This document shows positions 11,446 through 22,381 of a DNA stretch of 64,000 bases, one piece after another (position 1 is the stretch's first letter; the number at the start of each line of letters is the position of its first letter). Origin of the DNA: Zelopaecilomyces penicillatus. Lineage: Eukaryota; Ascomycota; Sordariomycetes; Hypocreales; Pseudodiploosporaceae. The position numbers and the translations under genes were made by a program. The notes under the pieces were generated by a model. That model saw only the letters and a list, made by a program, of their open reading frames with translations. It was not told the origin of the DNA and searched no databases. The DNA is taken from positions 5,642,001-5,706,000 of the forward strand of contig VCCP01000003.1 in assembly GCA_005765155.1 (NCBI GenBank). Reading direction: 5' to 3'.

Positions 11446-12901
11446 ATGGGCACAAAAACTCACTGTTTTCGTCAAAGCATTGCTCGACGTATCCTCTACT
11501 CTACGCCGCGAGTATTTCCCGTTTCACGATCGATTCCACATGCCTATGAGCGCCAGACTTTTATGCGCAACTTTAGTACAACGCCGACGCATCGCAAATT
11601 GGAATATGAATGGGTTGACGATGCAGAGAGCTTAGAAATGTACACCACTGGCGGCTACCATCCTGTGCAGATTGGAGATACGTTCTGCGACCGATACGAA
11701 GTTGTAGACAAACTAGGCTTTGGAGGGTACCCTACAGTTTGGGTTGTTCGTGACTCTCAAGAAGAACGGTACCGGACACTAAAGGTAGGCATTGCGGACT
11801 CTTTGCCTCAAGAAGCGTCGGTTCTTCGAGCTCTTCATACGCAAGAACGACGAGCTCCAGGCTCTGAGACGATCCCACGGCTGCTGGATACGTTCACGAT
11901 CAATGGTCCAAACGGCTCCCACCCTTGTTATGTGACTGCACTTGCACTCGGCGACCTTGCAGAGAGCAAATTCAGTTGTTTGTTTCGCCGTGATGTTGCT
12001 CGCGCATTAGCCTATGAGCTCACTCTTGCTGTTGCCTACGTGCATTCGCGAGGCTTTGTTCATGGAGGTGAGTCGCGGCTATCATGTATCACAGATCATC
12101 ACGCGCTTATGCTAATGTTCCGTGGTAGATATTCATCTCCGCAATGTGCTGGCGCTACCGCAGACAAGCTTTGATCAACTGACCATTGCAGAGTTTCGCG
12201 AAGAATATGGTGAACCTGAGTCATGGCCGGTCATACGACGGGATGGACAGCCTCTCACTCCTAATGCACCTTCAACAGCAATAGTGCCTCTTTACATGGG
12301 GAAAACGTCCAACCATTTTATGGTACAAGATGCACGTTTACTTTTGTCCGATTTCGGAGAGTCATATATGCCCGCAAATCAAGTTCGCTTAGGCAGAGAT
12401 TGTCGTACACCACTCGATTATCGGCCCCCGGAAGCTCTGTTTGAGCCAGATACCCCATTATCCTTTTCTGCAGATGTTTGGAGCCTTGCGACAGCCATCT
12501 GGGCTATTCTGGGCATGCAAAACCTCTATTGTAGTGCTTTCTATTTTGAGGAAAGAATCATGTGCAAAATGGTTGATTGCTTGGGCCCATTGCCTGCTGC
12601 CTGGTTCGACAATTGGGAAGATCGAAGAGAATTTTTCAACGATGACGGAACGCCGACAAGTGAGCGACATGTGTGGCCGCAGATACAAGGCGCGTTTGGA
12701 GAATATGTGCAAAAGTACCGACGAGAAGATAACATGGGGCAGTTTTGTAGTGAAGAAGAAGCAGCCATCTTGGACATGATGACGCAAATGCTCAGATACA
12801 GACCCGAGGAGCGGCCCACCGTAAAACAAGTTCTTCAATGTGAATGGATGGTAAATTGGGCGCAAGCTGATTACAAACGAAGCGGCCATCACTTGCTCTA
12901 A
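11446..12901 (+). CDS. SRPK-like protein kinase with mitochondrial-type N terminus
   Basis: Exons 11446..12067 and 12129..12901 (GTGAGT donor, TAG acceptor) give 464 aa. Kinase features: glycine-rich loop LGFGGYPTVWVV (about 90-101), beta-3 lysine in TLKV (K113), catalytic loop HGDIHLRN (206-213) spanning the splice junction, DFGES (D282), and a C-lobe with YRPPEAL and SADVWSLA. The GGYPTVW loop and large insert between lobes resemble SRPK-family kinases. HRD is HGD, and the lysine normally two residues after the catalytic Asp is His, a divergence seen in expanded fungal SRPK-like groups. The first 50 residues are Arg/Ser-rich with almost no acids and end in RNFSTT, typical of a mitochondrial presequence. 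The chosen ATG is the first in frame; the upstream TTG is unlikely. Substrate unknown. Confidence 0.82.
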
Positions 12902-14423
12902 CGCCGTATACAACGTGTAACTGGAAGACTCTCGCTATTCGTATAATTGACAGTCCACGCCCTCGCAAACAATTACAATTGATACTATGGTCAAGCTTCG
13001 GGCTGTTGGAGGAGCGGCATAGTGTAACGACTATATAGATTCTGACTTGGCGTAGCAGTCGACTCTAAGGAGCATCGGGTCTAAGATTACTACATGCTAT
13101 GAGATGGTCAACTGTCACCCTCTCTACTCAAATCCGTAGCATATATTTAAATAATTCATGAAAACTTTTATGTGACCATAAGAGACGACTCAAGGCTACT
13201 GCATTGGCAACGGAATGAGCAATGGCACTAGCAATTACTGTAAATTCCTGGTAATTGCTGGTAGTTGCTGGTAATTGCTGGTAATTGCTAGTAATTGCTG
13301 GCAATTGCCAATCACACAGCACCAAAAATATAAAAATAATTCATATTATTTTTCTTGGCCATTGTTAAATGCCAGCCTCTAGGGTATTTCTTAATCTTGA
13401 CGCCTGGGAGAAGGATGGTGTCATGAAGGCGAGAACTAGAACTCAATAAGTATAAGTAAGTGTATTACTTTTTGGAGCTGAATAGGATTCTATCCGGATC
13501 AGATCAGAATCTTGCTTGGGGCAAGGTTTCGGTCCCGAGCAGTTGCATACGCCAACGCAACTGATCGTTTCTTCTCTTTTGTGCTCATTTTGAAGTCTTT
13601 AAAAATAAAATAAAAAGAATCGGACGAAATTGGCACCACCTTTAAAAGCCATTGTGAGTAGCAGAGCAGAACGGTTCGATTATATATAGAACAGCCCAAA
13701 GTCATCATGGGTATAAATGAATGGATAAAAAATGGTCATTATTCGTCAAGTTTTAAAATTCAGGTGGAAAGTTGGAAGGATAGCTAAGCACACCACTTGC
13801 TCTCGGAATCCTTGCTTAGAACTTGATCTGGCGGAGGAAATTCATCCGTTTGTCTGTTTTGGTTCCATCTCGCGTGCCGGGCAGGCGTAATTAATTTTCG
13901 CTTCTTGAGTGTTAGTTTCTCTCGGCAAGGATCTTTTGCTCGCTGTCGCTGTCGTTTTCTCGTCTGCGGCTGCGCCATGGACGACCATCATGGGGAATTG
14001 AGCTGTGGGGGAAATCCTAGATGTGAAATGAAGTAGGATACGTGGAGGGCTACCTGTGCTCTGAAGTTGCTCATGTGACACGGAGATAGGCTGTACAATG
14101 ATCTGACGATACAGAGAAAGGTTCTTTCCATGGTTTTGTAGCCTTTCAGCTTCGCAACTAAGGCGCGAGACACAACTAGAGGTGCTTTATACCCCTGATT
14201 CGGAACTCGTCGAATACCAAGACAGCCCAATCACCTACGTGCGCCTTCCTGAGATCCCTTCCAAGAACTGAAGTAGTACGAGTTCTCAAATGCGTTAAAG
14301 AACAATATTTTATTAGAGATCGCATATCAAACATAACTCAACTTTAGAGTTCAGTTATTTGAACGACCGCAATGCGCCACGAACACTTAGAAAATGACTC
14401 GATCGAGGTTGCTTCAACGTGTA
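12902..14423. other. Intergenic region with 10-bp tandem repeat, no supported gene
   Basis: 1.5 kb between convergent genes (kinase + and phosphotransferase -). It holds the tandem array at 13231-13310, flanked on both sides by copies of aaataattcat (about 13147 and 13334). Short minus-strand frames at 13499-14230 have no domain I recognise; their compositions suggest decayed or random sequence. Confidence 0.5.
13231..13310. repeat. 10-bp tandem repeat, eight units (gtaattgctg)
   Basis: Eight consecutive decamers, consensus gtaattgctg, with one to four changes in the outer units and three identical inner units. The AT-rich flanks contain the direct repeat aaataattcat. Non-coding. Confidence 0.85.
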
Positions 14424-15866
14424 TTAGAAAATCAAAATCCGGTGATAATGTATAGCCGCTACACTACTCGTTTGGCTCCAAGTCAATTCTCTTGTCTGGC
14501 TCTCCACCATCTTCTTTTCCACAAAAGAGTCCATAGCCGTCCTAGTATCCTCATCTAGCAAATCCAACCTCTTGACCCAAACATCCTCAGGCGCAGTAGC
14601 CTCTTCACTGGATCCAAAAAACCGCGGGTCCAGTTTCTTCCAGTACACAGAATCAAATGCAAAATTCTTTCGTGCCGCATAGACTGTCCAAAAGTCGCCG
14701 GTGGCCCAGCTCTCGTGCATTTTGCCAGAAAGCCGCTGTTCCTCTTGCAGCCTCCCAGCTGAGATAGACTCATCTTCGCAGTCTACCATGACTTTGAGAA
14801 ACGTAGTGAGGCGGCACTCGTATTTCTCTATCCAGTCGTCTAAACCATCGTCCCAGTACTCTGGTTGTTCGATGAGCAGCCACCAGGGCGGGGCAAAGGC
14901 AAATTCACAGGGCGCTGCGTACGAAAACTCCCAGTCGATTACTGCAACAATATCCAAGTTGTCGTTGAGAAGAATGTTGGACGGCCGTAGGTCGTCGCAC
15001 CAAAACTTAAACGGCCCCTTATCGTACTTATCAGACAGGAGTTTTTTCTCACTGGCGAGCTTCTGGAAGAGCTTCCTCGCGGTAAACTTGCGCTGACAGT
15101 CCGTTTTAGACTCGATAGCGTCGTTCCGTTGGTGGACTAGATGGTCGATATGGAGCTGAGCAAGGCGATCAAGGTAGTCTGAAGAGGTCTCAAACGTGGA
15201 AGAAGGCAATTTTGATCGCAGTAAAGTTCCGGTCCTGACTAACTCATTCATGGGCATCGACAGTGGGCGCTGCGTCACCTCCCACTGCCACTCATCCGTT
15301 TCTGCTAGAGCTCCTATCAAGGGAAACTCTAGTTTAGAGAGTTGAAGAAGGGTGTTAGCAACTTGGCGATAAAGCTTTTCGAGCTTGGCTCCGTCAATTT
15401 CCGGGTCGAGCATTGGCCGCATTTCAGGTGTTAAACCTGGTGTGTTGAGGGACGCAGTCATGTTCATTTCATGGTTGATGTATTCCATAATGATAAACGG
15501 CCCTATCTTAAGGGGGCTCTCTTCTCTGGTTCCCCAGTGAAGGATAAAAGGAACTGGTATTGCGGTGTGGTCCTGGATGTATCGCATCGCGGCAACCTCA
15601 TTTCGAACTTTCTCTTCTGGAAACATCGTCCTGCCTGGTTTGGCAAAACGAATTACAGCTGAACCGCCATCTAGGTATGTCAGACGGAATAATGCATTGA
15701 ATGCGCCTGTTTTGAGAGGACCAATCTCTTTCGGCACTCCTTGGCGATACTTTGCGACGAAATTGCCAATGGCCAGCTGGGTCGAAGGCACCATTAGGCT
15801 CTCGCGCCATTCCCTCTCAATGCGGTCACTTTCTTCCCAAGCGACGTCATCGCCTTGCATCCACAT
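14424..15866 (-). CDS. APH/choline-kinase-like phosphotransferase family protein
   Basis: A single-exon frame of 480 aa opening at ATG 15866. The N-lobe has an ALFRLTYLDGGSAVIRFAKP nucleotide-binding segment, with a conserved ENE-like acidic position in VRNEVAAMRYI. The catalytic loop reads CDDLRPSNILL (290-300), where the usual HGDxxxxN of the APH family is CDDxxxxxN (D291/D292, N298). The metal-binding motif is IDWEFSYAAP (310-319). In fungi this fold is a large, mostly uncharacterised family, often called phosphotransferase enzyme family; kinase activity on a small molecule is an inference. No sign of antibiotic-resistance ancestry beyond the fold. Divergent from the gene starting at 16288. 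Confidence 0.82.
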   Translation of the reverse strand: MWMQGDDVAWEESDRIEREWRESLMVPSTQLAIGNFVAKYRQGVPKEIGPLKTGAFNALFRLTYLDGGSAVIRFAKPGRTMFPEEKVRNEVAAMRYIQDHTAIPVPFILHWGTREESPLKIGPFIIMEYINHEMNMTASLNTPGLTPEMRPMLDPEIDGAKLEKLYRQVANTLLQLSKLEFPLIGALAETDEWQWEVTQRPLSMPMNELVRTGTLLRSKLPSSTFETSSDYLDRLAQLHIDHLVHQRNDAIESKTDCQRKFTARKLFQKLASEKKLLSDKYDKGPFKFWCDDLRPSNILLNDNLDIVAVIDWEFSYAAPCEFAFAPPWWLLIEQPEYWDDGLDDWIEKYECRLTTFLKVMVDCEDESISAGRLQEEQRLSGKMHESWATGDFWTVYAARKNFAFDSVYWKKLDPRFFGSSEEATAPEDVWVKRLDLLDEDTRTAMDSFVEKKMVESQTRELTWSQTSSVAAIHYHRILIF

Positions 15867-16287
15867 CGGTATTGAATATGTTGATAAGCGTTCAACCGCG
15901 TATTTTAGAGACGGATGAGATGGAAACGCAAAATGCTTGCGGCGGGAACAGCAGTAAGTGTTGTTGTAGTAATCGCAGGGTGGGGGTGGGGGTGTACGTT
16001 ACTGTTGATTCTCATGGTCTCACAGAAAGATATCTAACCCTAAGGAATAGCTATCGACGTATCCTCACCAAAGAGTGTCAAACAGAACAATGCTATTACG
16101 CAAGGCAGATTTTAAAGGGAAAGCACCTCAATTTGCCTGTCCACATCAGTCATCCTCCAGCAATGCCACACCAGGCTGAACCTCTTACCTTACACCCAAC
16201 ACATATACATGCCCAACCCCGCTCAGATCCATCATCACCACAACAACTCAGCATACTACAAACTCCAAGATACCAAGACAATTCAAT
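15867..16287. promoter_or_regulatory. Divergent promoter region
   Basis: 421 bp between the phosphotransferase and two-TM gene start codons. It includes a G-rich tract at 15978-15993 (runs of 3, 5 and 5 G on the plus strand). No gene-like frame. Confidence 0.4.
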
Positions 16288-17438
16288 ATGTCTTCCACGA
16301 GCTATTTGCCAGAGGTCGAAGCCTCAGCTTACCCCAATGTCCGGATTTCTCTGCGCCCTGTGGTAGACATGGTACGTTTCACTGAGCGTGCAGGACAAGG
16401 ATGTTTTCTCTGCTTCGAAACTCGTACTCACGGACAGCACGCTGTTCTCGTACCGTGCCTGCGGCCAACAGAGCCCCGTCGGTTGAGAAGTAGAGTTGTA
16501 AGTCGCACTGACGAGAAAAAAGAGACATATCATTATTACCCAATAACGCCTAGGGAAAGAGCTTGTGAGTCCGACAGCGACATATACCAGAGATTGGTTG
16601 ACACTTGCTACCAGTATCTTGGCTGGTGGATCAAATGGCTGCCATATTATGGAGTCATTGACGTACTTGAAGTCAATGTAAGCTAGCCTATTTCCAAAGA
16701 TTATGGAACTGCCATTTACAACACTGCTTGTAAAATAGTTTCAATTTGCTGGTGTCAAAGAACGAGATGGGCGCTACATCGTCCGCATGAAGCCAGTCAA
16801 CCTTGAGGAAGTCGCAGAGAAGTGTGAAAGGCTTATAGCGAGGCACCCAGTATATGGCGCCTTTGTTAGCGATGATGCCTGTTTTGGGAATTATCATAGT
16901 TCTACGTGCCGTAATGATATGGACGAATGGGGCCAAGAATGTATCAAGGATGAGGCGGAGAAAGCAGAAAGGCGACAAAACAGACTCCATTTCCTGTCGC
17001 AATTGAAGCATTGTGCTCAAGAGCCGGCGAGTGCGAATGGACTGCGTACATTGGAGGGCATGGCACAGGAGAGCTGCTTCTACAACATACAGTAAGTTCA
17101 CCATGTCTTCTTCCTCAGCTCCTTGCTCTACGTCGAAGGTCAGCTAATACCTGAAAAGATTTAAGAAGGACTCGGACCAACCCAAATGGCTCTATCCGGA
17201 TGGGAACTTTCAAGAAACTGCTTGGATGAGAGGGTTACAATTTATCGTAGGGTGGCAGATCGATCGGATGAGTACTAGGCTGCCAATCAGACTATCTTTT
17301 GCTTCTTTTGGAGTCGTCCTCATCTGGTTGTGTGTCGCAATCTGGAGAGGGGGTTTGGGTGATTGGAACACTGCCTTTGCTTTTGCACAAGTTATTGCAG
17401 CGTCTGTTGCAATTGTCATTACATCTACTCGAGTCTAA
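16288..17438 (+). CDS. Hypothetical fungal protein with two C-terminal membrane segments
   Basis: Exons 16288..16677, 16739..17091 and 17159..17438 give 340 aa; donors are GTAAGC and GTAAGT, acceptors TAG and AAG, and the frame is kept. The soluble part (1-275) is unrecognised. It has a tryptophan-rich segment (YLGWWIKWLPYYGVIDVLEV) followed by FQFAG, a pattern I associate with uncharacterised ascomycete proteins. The C terminus has two hydrophobic stretches: SFASFGVVLIWLCVAIW, and FAFAQVIAASVAIVIT ending five residues before the stop. This predicts a hairpin with the bulk of the protein in the cytosol. Function unknown. Confidence 0.75.
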
Positions 17439-17821
17439 TAAGACTGTGTGAGAGTTAACAACCTTGCTGACTGAATCGGAATATTTCGATCATGACAATT
17501 TCTTAGCGATAGATAAGTTAGTCAACTGAACGACTCTTTTATTTGCTTGAAGTCACCAACCTTAAACCGTTCTCGGGTTTCTTAAGTATCCGTTCTAGGT
17601 CAGAGGCACCAGCCGATGAGCAAGTTCTCCTGCTGCAATTTGTCCCTATTCACCTCACGATGCCCCAAGTGGCAAAAAAGAGAAGTGGCCAAGCTAAATA
17701 TCATATTCAGCTCACGGGCGCACCATACTTTGTTTGCTCAATTGACATTTAACGATCATCAAGCTGACTGAACATGGATGCTGCAAAAAGATAGCCATTG
17801 AGGCCTGCAAAAACAAAAGAT
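17439..17821. other. Intergenic, no gene seen
   Basis: 383 bp between the two-TM gene and the tRNA. Short frames here show no recognisable protein. Confidence 0.45.
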
Positions 17822-17903
17822 TGCGTAATCTGGGAATCGAACCCAGGGCTCCCCGACGTTGCTCGGATGGCAACGGAGAATTTTACCACTAAACCAATTA
17901 CGC
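17822..17903 (-). tRNA. tRNA-Gly (anticodon GCC) with an 11-nt intron
   Basis: On the minus strand the seven-base acceptor stem GCGTAAT/ATTACGC pairs perfectly. The D arm TGGTTTAGTGGTAAAA and T arm GGGTTCGATTCCC (B-box) are canonical. The anticodon stem CTCCG pairs with CGGGG (one G-T pair) around TTGCCAT only if the 11 bases tccgagcaacg after the base following the anticodon are removed, which is the standard tRNA intron position. The discriminator base is A. RNA polymerase III A- and B-boxes are internal. Confidence 0.93.
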
Positions 17904-20900
17904 TGTTTCAAGCCTGGTTGCTGGAATTGTTGAATTCGAGTTGGCTTCAATGATACTAAGGAAGGATCAAACAATCTGTCAACCGGTCCAAAGGATCATG
18001 ATCCCACCCTATTGAACAAGACTTATTAGTTATTTGGTTGTTTCTTTAAATTCTCGCATGCCAAGAAGGGCATCAAATGCAAGTACGACCCGAGTACTCA
18101 TGCATGCCCAGGATCTCTTTTTTTTTCCTTTTCCTTGTGTTACGGTTGTCTTACCCAGAATATGACAGCCGGCGTAAAACAGCCAACTGACCCTGTCAGA
18201 GTCTCAGATTTGCTGTCAGGATGCGATGTCCCGCTGGGCTCGAACTCACCTTTCTTTAGACTGTTCTCGCCTCAAAGAGCCACACGGGAGAACAAAGAAC
18301 TTGGCGCATATGGTTGCTCTTTTTTTATTTTTAATGCACTGGCATTTGCAAATGATAACCTACCATTGTTAGCGCACGTTATCAGCAATTACTCCCAATA
18401 CTCGCAATTGGCAGTATCGATGCCAGCGCAGTGGCCTGCAAATTGGCCATGGTGTCTAACTCTTTGCACCTTGATTGTATGTTAGGGTGTCCCAGTGCTA
18501 AGAGTAATATACAAATTGCAATACTATTTTCTTTCCTTTTTTTTGCGCGGATGGCTTCTGCAAGCCATGTTTCTAGGATTCAGCGCCTCTCAGAACCCTG
18601 AGAGGCAAGGGCAACGACAAGTGAAGAGACAGCAAAAGTATTGAATGTGCTCCGCCTCCTTGCATTTCTGAGCTGTCGTTCATGCCAGAAGATCAGACAT
18701 TCACATGATGGGGGAGTCTTTTCTCCGGAGGTAATTCGAGGTTATCGTTACAGACCCGTCTGTGCCAGCCAGCCTTATACGCGTCAGCAGGGGGGGAAGG
18801 AGGAGGGAGGGTGTATACTCTTCATCCTGCGCCGCTCGTCTCAAAACATGTGCGACACGAGTCGAGCACTTTTGATGCGATGGGGCTTGAATGCGGCGGA
18901 ATGCGTTGTTAACGGTTCAATCTTTGGCTTTATACGTTTTTGCTTTCATCGATTTATGATATAGGGCGAAAGGAGAGTTGCGGAGTCTAGGTTAAGACCA
19001 AGTCTGGGCTTGGCGTTTTGACTCATTCCATCTACAACTTTATGATCGAAGCTCTTACTCACATGCCAAGACTTGCTTTGTGGGTTCAAGTCGTAGTTTA
19101 GTGACAAACTTACCTCCTCCCACCATTTTCTATTTCACAGATAAAGTACTCTGAAACTACTTCAAAGTATAGTAGCTACTACGAATAAGTACTTTCTGTA
19201 CTCAAAATATACACACACCCCGCTGCAGAAAAAAGGTGAAATGTGACGACACGATGTGCATGTCAAAAGGCGGCGCCTCGGCAATTAAAACGTCCAATAA
19301 AACAGGCGCGCGGGAGGGCTGCGCAAGAGGGATTTTCTTTCTACCTCGAGACATTGAGAAAACGAAACGGGCAACGCACCAAACGGAAGCAACGCCGGTG
19401 GGGTTTCTCATATTTGTTTATTTTTGTTTCGGACGGATGGCATGCGGGAAGGCCTTTGCAAAGCAAGACAAGACAAGGCAAGACACGGTACGGTACGGGA
19501 GTCAGCTAATCCCATACATACATCCATACATACTTACCTTATCATCACCCACCGAATGTGGCAAGCCGACGACGCGAGGCAAGCCAGCATTTTACGGTAA
19601 TTGTGATGATGATAACACTGTTTCTCTCGTCTCATACTAGACTGTAGGTGTAATAATAGCTGCTTGTCTGAGATGGAATGGCAGAATAAGCCTTGTCCGT
19701 GTTTGTCTGTCAGTAGTCGCCTTTATTGATTGCTTGAAGACGGGATGGCGTTCGGCCATGGCAGGCAGTGACATGCCTCACGATGATGTATGTATGCATG
19801 CAGGCGGATAAAATGAATAGTTGCAGCATGGTTTAGACGAGCTGAGTGCCGAGCTGCATACAGCCTCGCTCCATGGTTGCATGCTGCTAGTTCAGTTTAT
19901 AACACAGATCACCTCGTATCCTCAAAGGCATGCATGGCATTTCCAAGCATCGGCGACTTTTCTCGTCACCGAGTCAAGCCCAGCCCAATTCAGCCTGGTT
20001 TTTTGATGGGTTCACCCTCTCTCTCTCTCTCGCACTCTCTCCGCCAGCACCACATGCTTGTCAACGGCTTTTTTTTTCATGGTCAAGTTTGAAGGACCCA
20101 ACGGCAACGGGCCGCCGGCGCAGACCGGGATGTTCTGAAAGTGGGCAACAAGCACTTGGCGATGGGATGGGGTGCGCAAGGTCTCGGGGTGGAACATGGA
20201 TGCACAAGTGAACACTACGTTATATACTCTCCTCTCCAGCTACTTGCAGGGGAATAAAGGGACAGAAAGGAAAGCAAGATGCTTGTTTTACCTAAGATTT
20301 ACTGATATCTGAAAATCTCTAGCATCATATAGAAATCTCATTCAAGTAAACTAGGTATACAGACCGTCATATCGGCGGTGTTCTTTTCTACACCCCGTAG
20401 CCTGTCAATCATGGATCATTAAGTTTAAAACCAACTTAAAATGGTGGAGGCAGTGGAAGTGACTGCTTTCCCCTGTGTTTTTCCTTGTTGCCCGGAACTG
20501 AATCGCGTACTCATAGTGAGTAAATCAGGAAGCGCCATGTATTTTTCTTGAAATGAAGCAGCCATAATGAATTTTCATGTGTGAATTGGGGGTGTAAGAG
20601 CAAACAAAACTGCACGAAGAAAACATACAATTGAGGTTTGGGCTTATAGCACAAGATAACATTTGAACCTAGCGTTGTTTGCTTTAGGTCGCTGGCTTTT
20701 GTAACATTCTATAAGGGGAGAGACAGGCAGAAAAACCAGATTATGTTCTTTTTGTATGCGTGTTTTTTGGTGATTCGCCTATTTACTCCTTTAACTAGGT
20801 ACTACCCTATAGATGGCTTACAAAGTAAAAAAGATATACTCACATCCCCCATCACGACTCACATAAAGACAATAGCTTCCGAGTTCTCACACCCCCTCAA

Positions 20901-21688
20901 TCCTTCCTACATATTCACCCCCGTTTATGAGTGATAGTAAGAGCTAAAGCATTACCGACATAAAAAAAAAACGGCTTCGGTAGCTGCCGTACATACGAGG
21001 TCCCCGCCAAACGGAAAGGGCAATCCAACGCCCACGCCACGAACGACTCGTCACTTTTTAGGGATTCCCGCATTCGCATTCGCATTTTTTTTTCTTTTTC
21101 TTGTCGATCTCCTGTTTTAGGAAACCGCCCTTTTTTATTTTTCTTCTCTCTGCGTTGGCTGGCTGACTGACTGACTGCCACCGAATTCGTATTCACCGCT
21201 CCGCTCCCTGAGCACCCTTTTTCTGCTTTTAATGGTTTTTTATTTTATTTTAGGTCCAAACAAAAAGCCCACCCTGTTACACGTGGTTGATATTATAGCA
21301 TTGGCGCGCACCAAAGGGATTCACGCCGCCGTTCGGGTTTGGTAGCCCGAGCATTCTCGGGTTAAGGGGCTTTGACTCTCAATAGCGTGTGCTGGGTTGT
21401 TGTGGACTGCTCGGTCTTGTGAAACCCGGATCTTCCAGATATCTTGCAACGTCTTTCAATTCTGTTGGAAAGGGATCATTTACGGGTGCAATTGCGGCTT
21501 GAATTGTTCTTGCAGACTGTGGAAAGCCTTGTTCAAACAGTCCAAACCGTCTTTTGCCAAAGTCACAACGTATCATTAGGAGTAGCACCAATAAGCACAC
21601 AGCTTCCATTACTCCGGCACAGCAACGGGCTTCCCACACACATCAGTCCGCCAAGGCCGGTCCTTGGCAGACGGACATCGTCTTGGTG
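17904..21688. other. 3.8-kb gene-poor region with an inverted-repeat element relic
   Basis: No reading frame here combines an ATG, fungal-like splicing and a recognisable protein. Contents I can name: CT-repeat at about 20023-20042, (TACGG)-like repeats near 19480-19500, an inverted-repeat element fragment at about 20240-20404, and homopurine/homopyrimidine stretches near 20960-21140 that may be leader of the downstream gene. Confidence 0.45.
20361..20404 (-). mobile_element. Relic terminus of short inverted-repeat element (copy 4)
   Basis: Read on the minus strand, this segment contains AACACCGCCGATATGACG and TATACCTAGTTTACT, matching the left part of the elements at 40976 and 51037. Its terminus CTACGGGGTGTAGAAAAG is a decayed version of CAACAGGGTGCGAAAAAA. 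The homology fades toward 20240; the opposite end may be the GGGGAATAAAGGGACAG segment there. No target duplication is visible. Confidence 0.6.
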
Positions 21689-22381
21689 ATGGCTGGCGAT
21701 ACAATCCCGCTTGAGGAGGAGGAAGGGAATCATCTTTCACACCCCTCGCGGCCAATACACGGCGCCGCCTATCCAGAGGCACCATATCAGCCAGGAACCG
21801 GGGGGCAAAGCAGCGCAAGCCGTGACAATGCTTCAGCCTCGGAAACACAGCCGGCATCACAGCCTGATACTTTTTACAATGCAAAGGACCAGACAAGTCA
21901 CTTGGATACTGCGATAGGGGCTGCAGCCCTGGGTTTGGTCTTTACGAACGGCCCGCCTCCGCCATACGACTCGAACCAAGCCCCAGACGCCTACTCCCCT
22001 CTTGATACTACGACAACACCAACAAGCCCAATCGATTTACAGCCCTCAAACGCGGACGGGTTAAACGAGGCTAGGTCAAGGGGAGGGAGCAGCGTTCAAG
22101 GAGGAAGCGGGCCTGCAACGGTTGCTCTGCGACTTACGCCCATCATCACGCCGTTGCCTTCCCGGCCGTCAACACCGCGACCTCTGACACAAGAAAGCCG
22201 TGGCGGACACCAAGGAAACGACAAATTAGGTCCGGTGGCAGCGGCACGGGCTCGCAAGAGACGCCACCTCAAGATCTGCGTGATAGCTGGTATTGCGCTG
22301 CTGATATTCCTGGCGGCCCTGTCGGTTGGCGTTGCGTTGGGAGTCATCAAAGGATCACTGCATCGCAAGAAAAGTACCTAA
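21689..22381 (+). CDS. Small single-pass membrane protein with PPPPY motif
   Basis: ATG 21689 opens an intronless 230-aa frame. The frame extends upstream to 21554, but without another ATG. Residues 1-190 are Pro/Ser/Thr-rich and probably disordered, with a PPPPY motif at 89-93, the type recognised by WW domains such as those of Rsp5/Nedd4-type ubiquitin ligases. A basic RARKRRHLK stretch (187-195) precedes one strong membrane segment (196-219), followed by a short basic tail ending KKST. This is the layout of a tail-anchored or single-pass protein with the N terminus facing the cytosol. I do not recognise an orthologue; an adaptor role for a WW-type ligase is speculation. It is the only supportable gene between 17.9 and 29.8 kb. 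Confidence 0.68.
   Translation: MAGDTIPLEEEEGNHLSHPSRPIHGAAYPEAPYQPGTGGQSSASRDNASASETQPASQPDTFYNAKDQTSHLDTAIGAAALGLVFTNGPPPPYDSNQAPDAYSPLDTTTTPTSPIDLQPSNADGLNEARSRGGSSVQGGSGPATVALRLTPIITPLPSRPSTPRPLTQESRGGHQGNDKLGPVAAARARKRRHLKICVIAGIALLIFLAALSVGVALGVIKGSLHRKKST

Noticed and set aside
13499..14230. Short minus-strand frames that at first looked like a transposase N terminus or a small secreted protein
   Set aside because: Too short and without a recognisable helix-turn-helix core, signal peptide or catalytic motif; joining them required arbitrary splicing.
15978..15993. G-rich tract as a possible G-quadruplex in the divergent promoter
   Set aside because: Only three G-runs of at least three are present; a standard four-run quadruplex is not formed.
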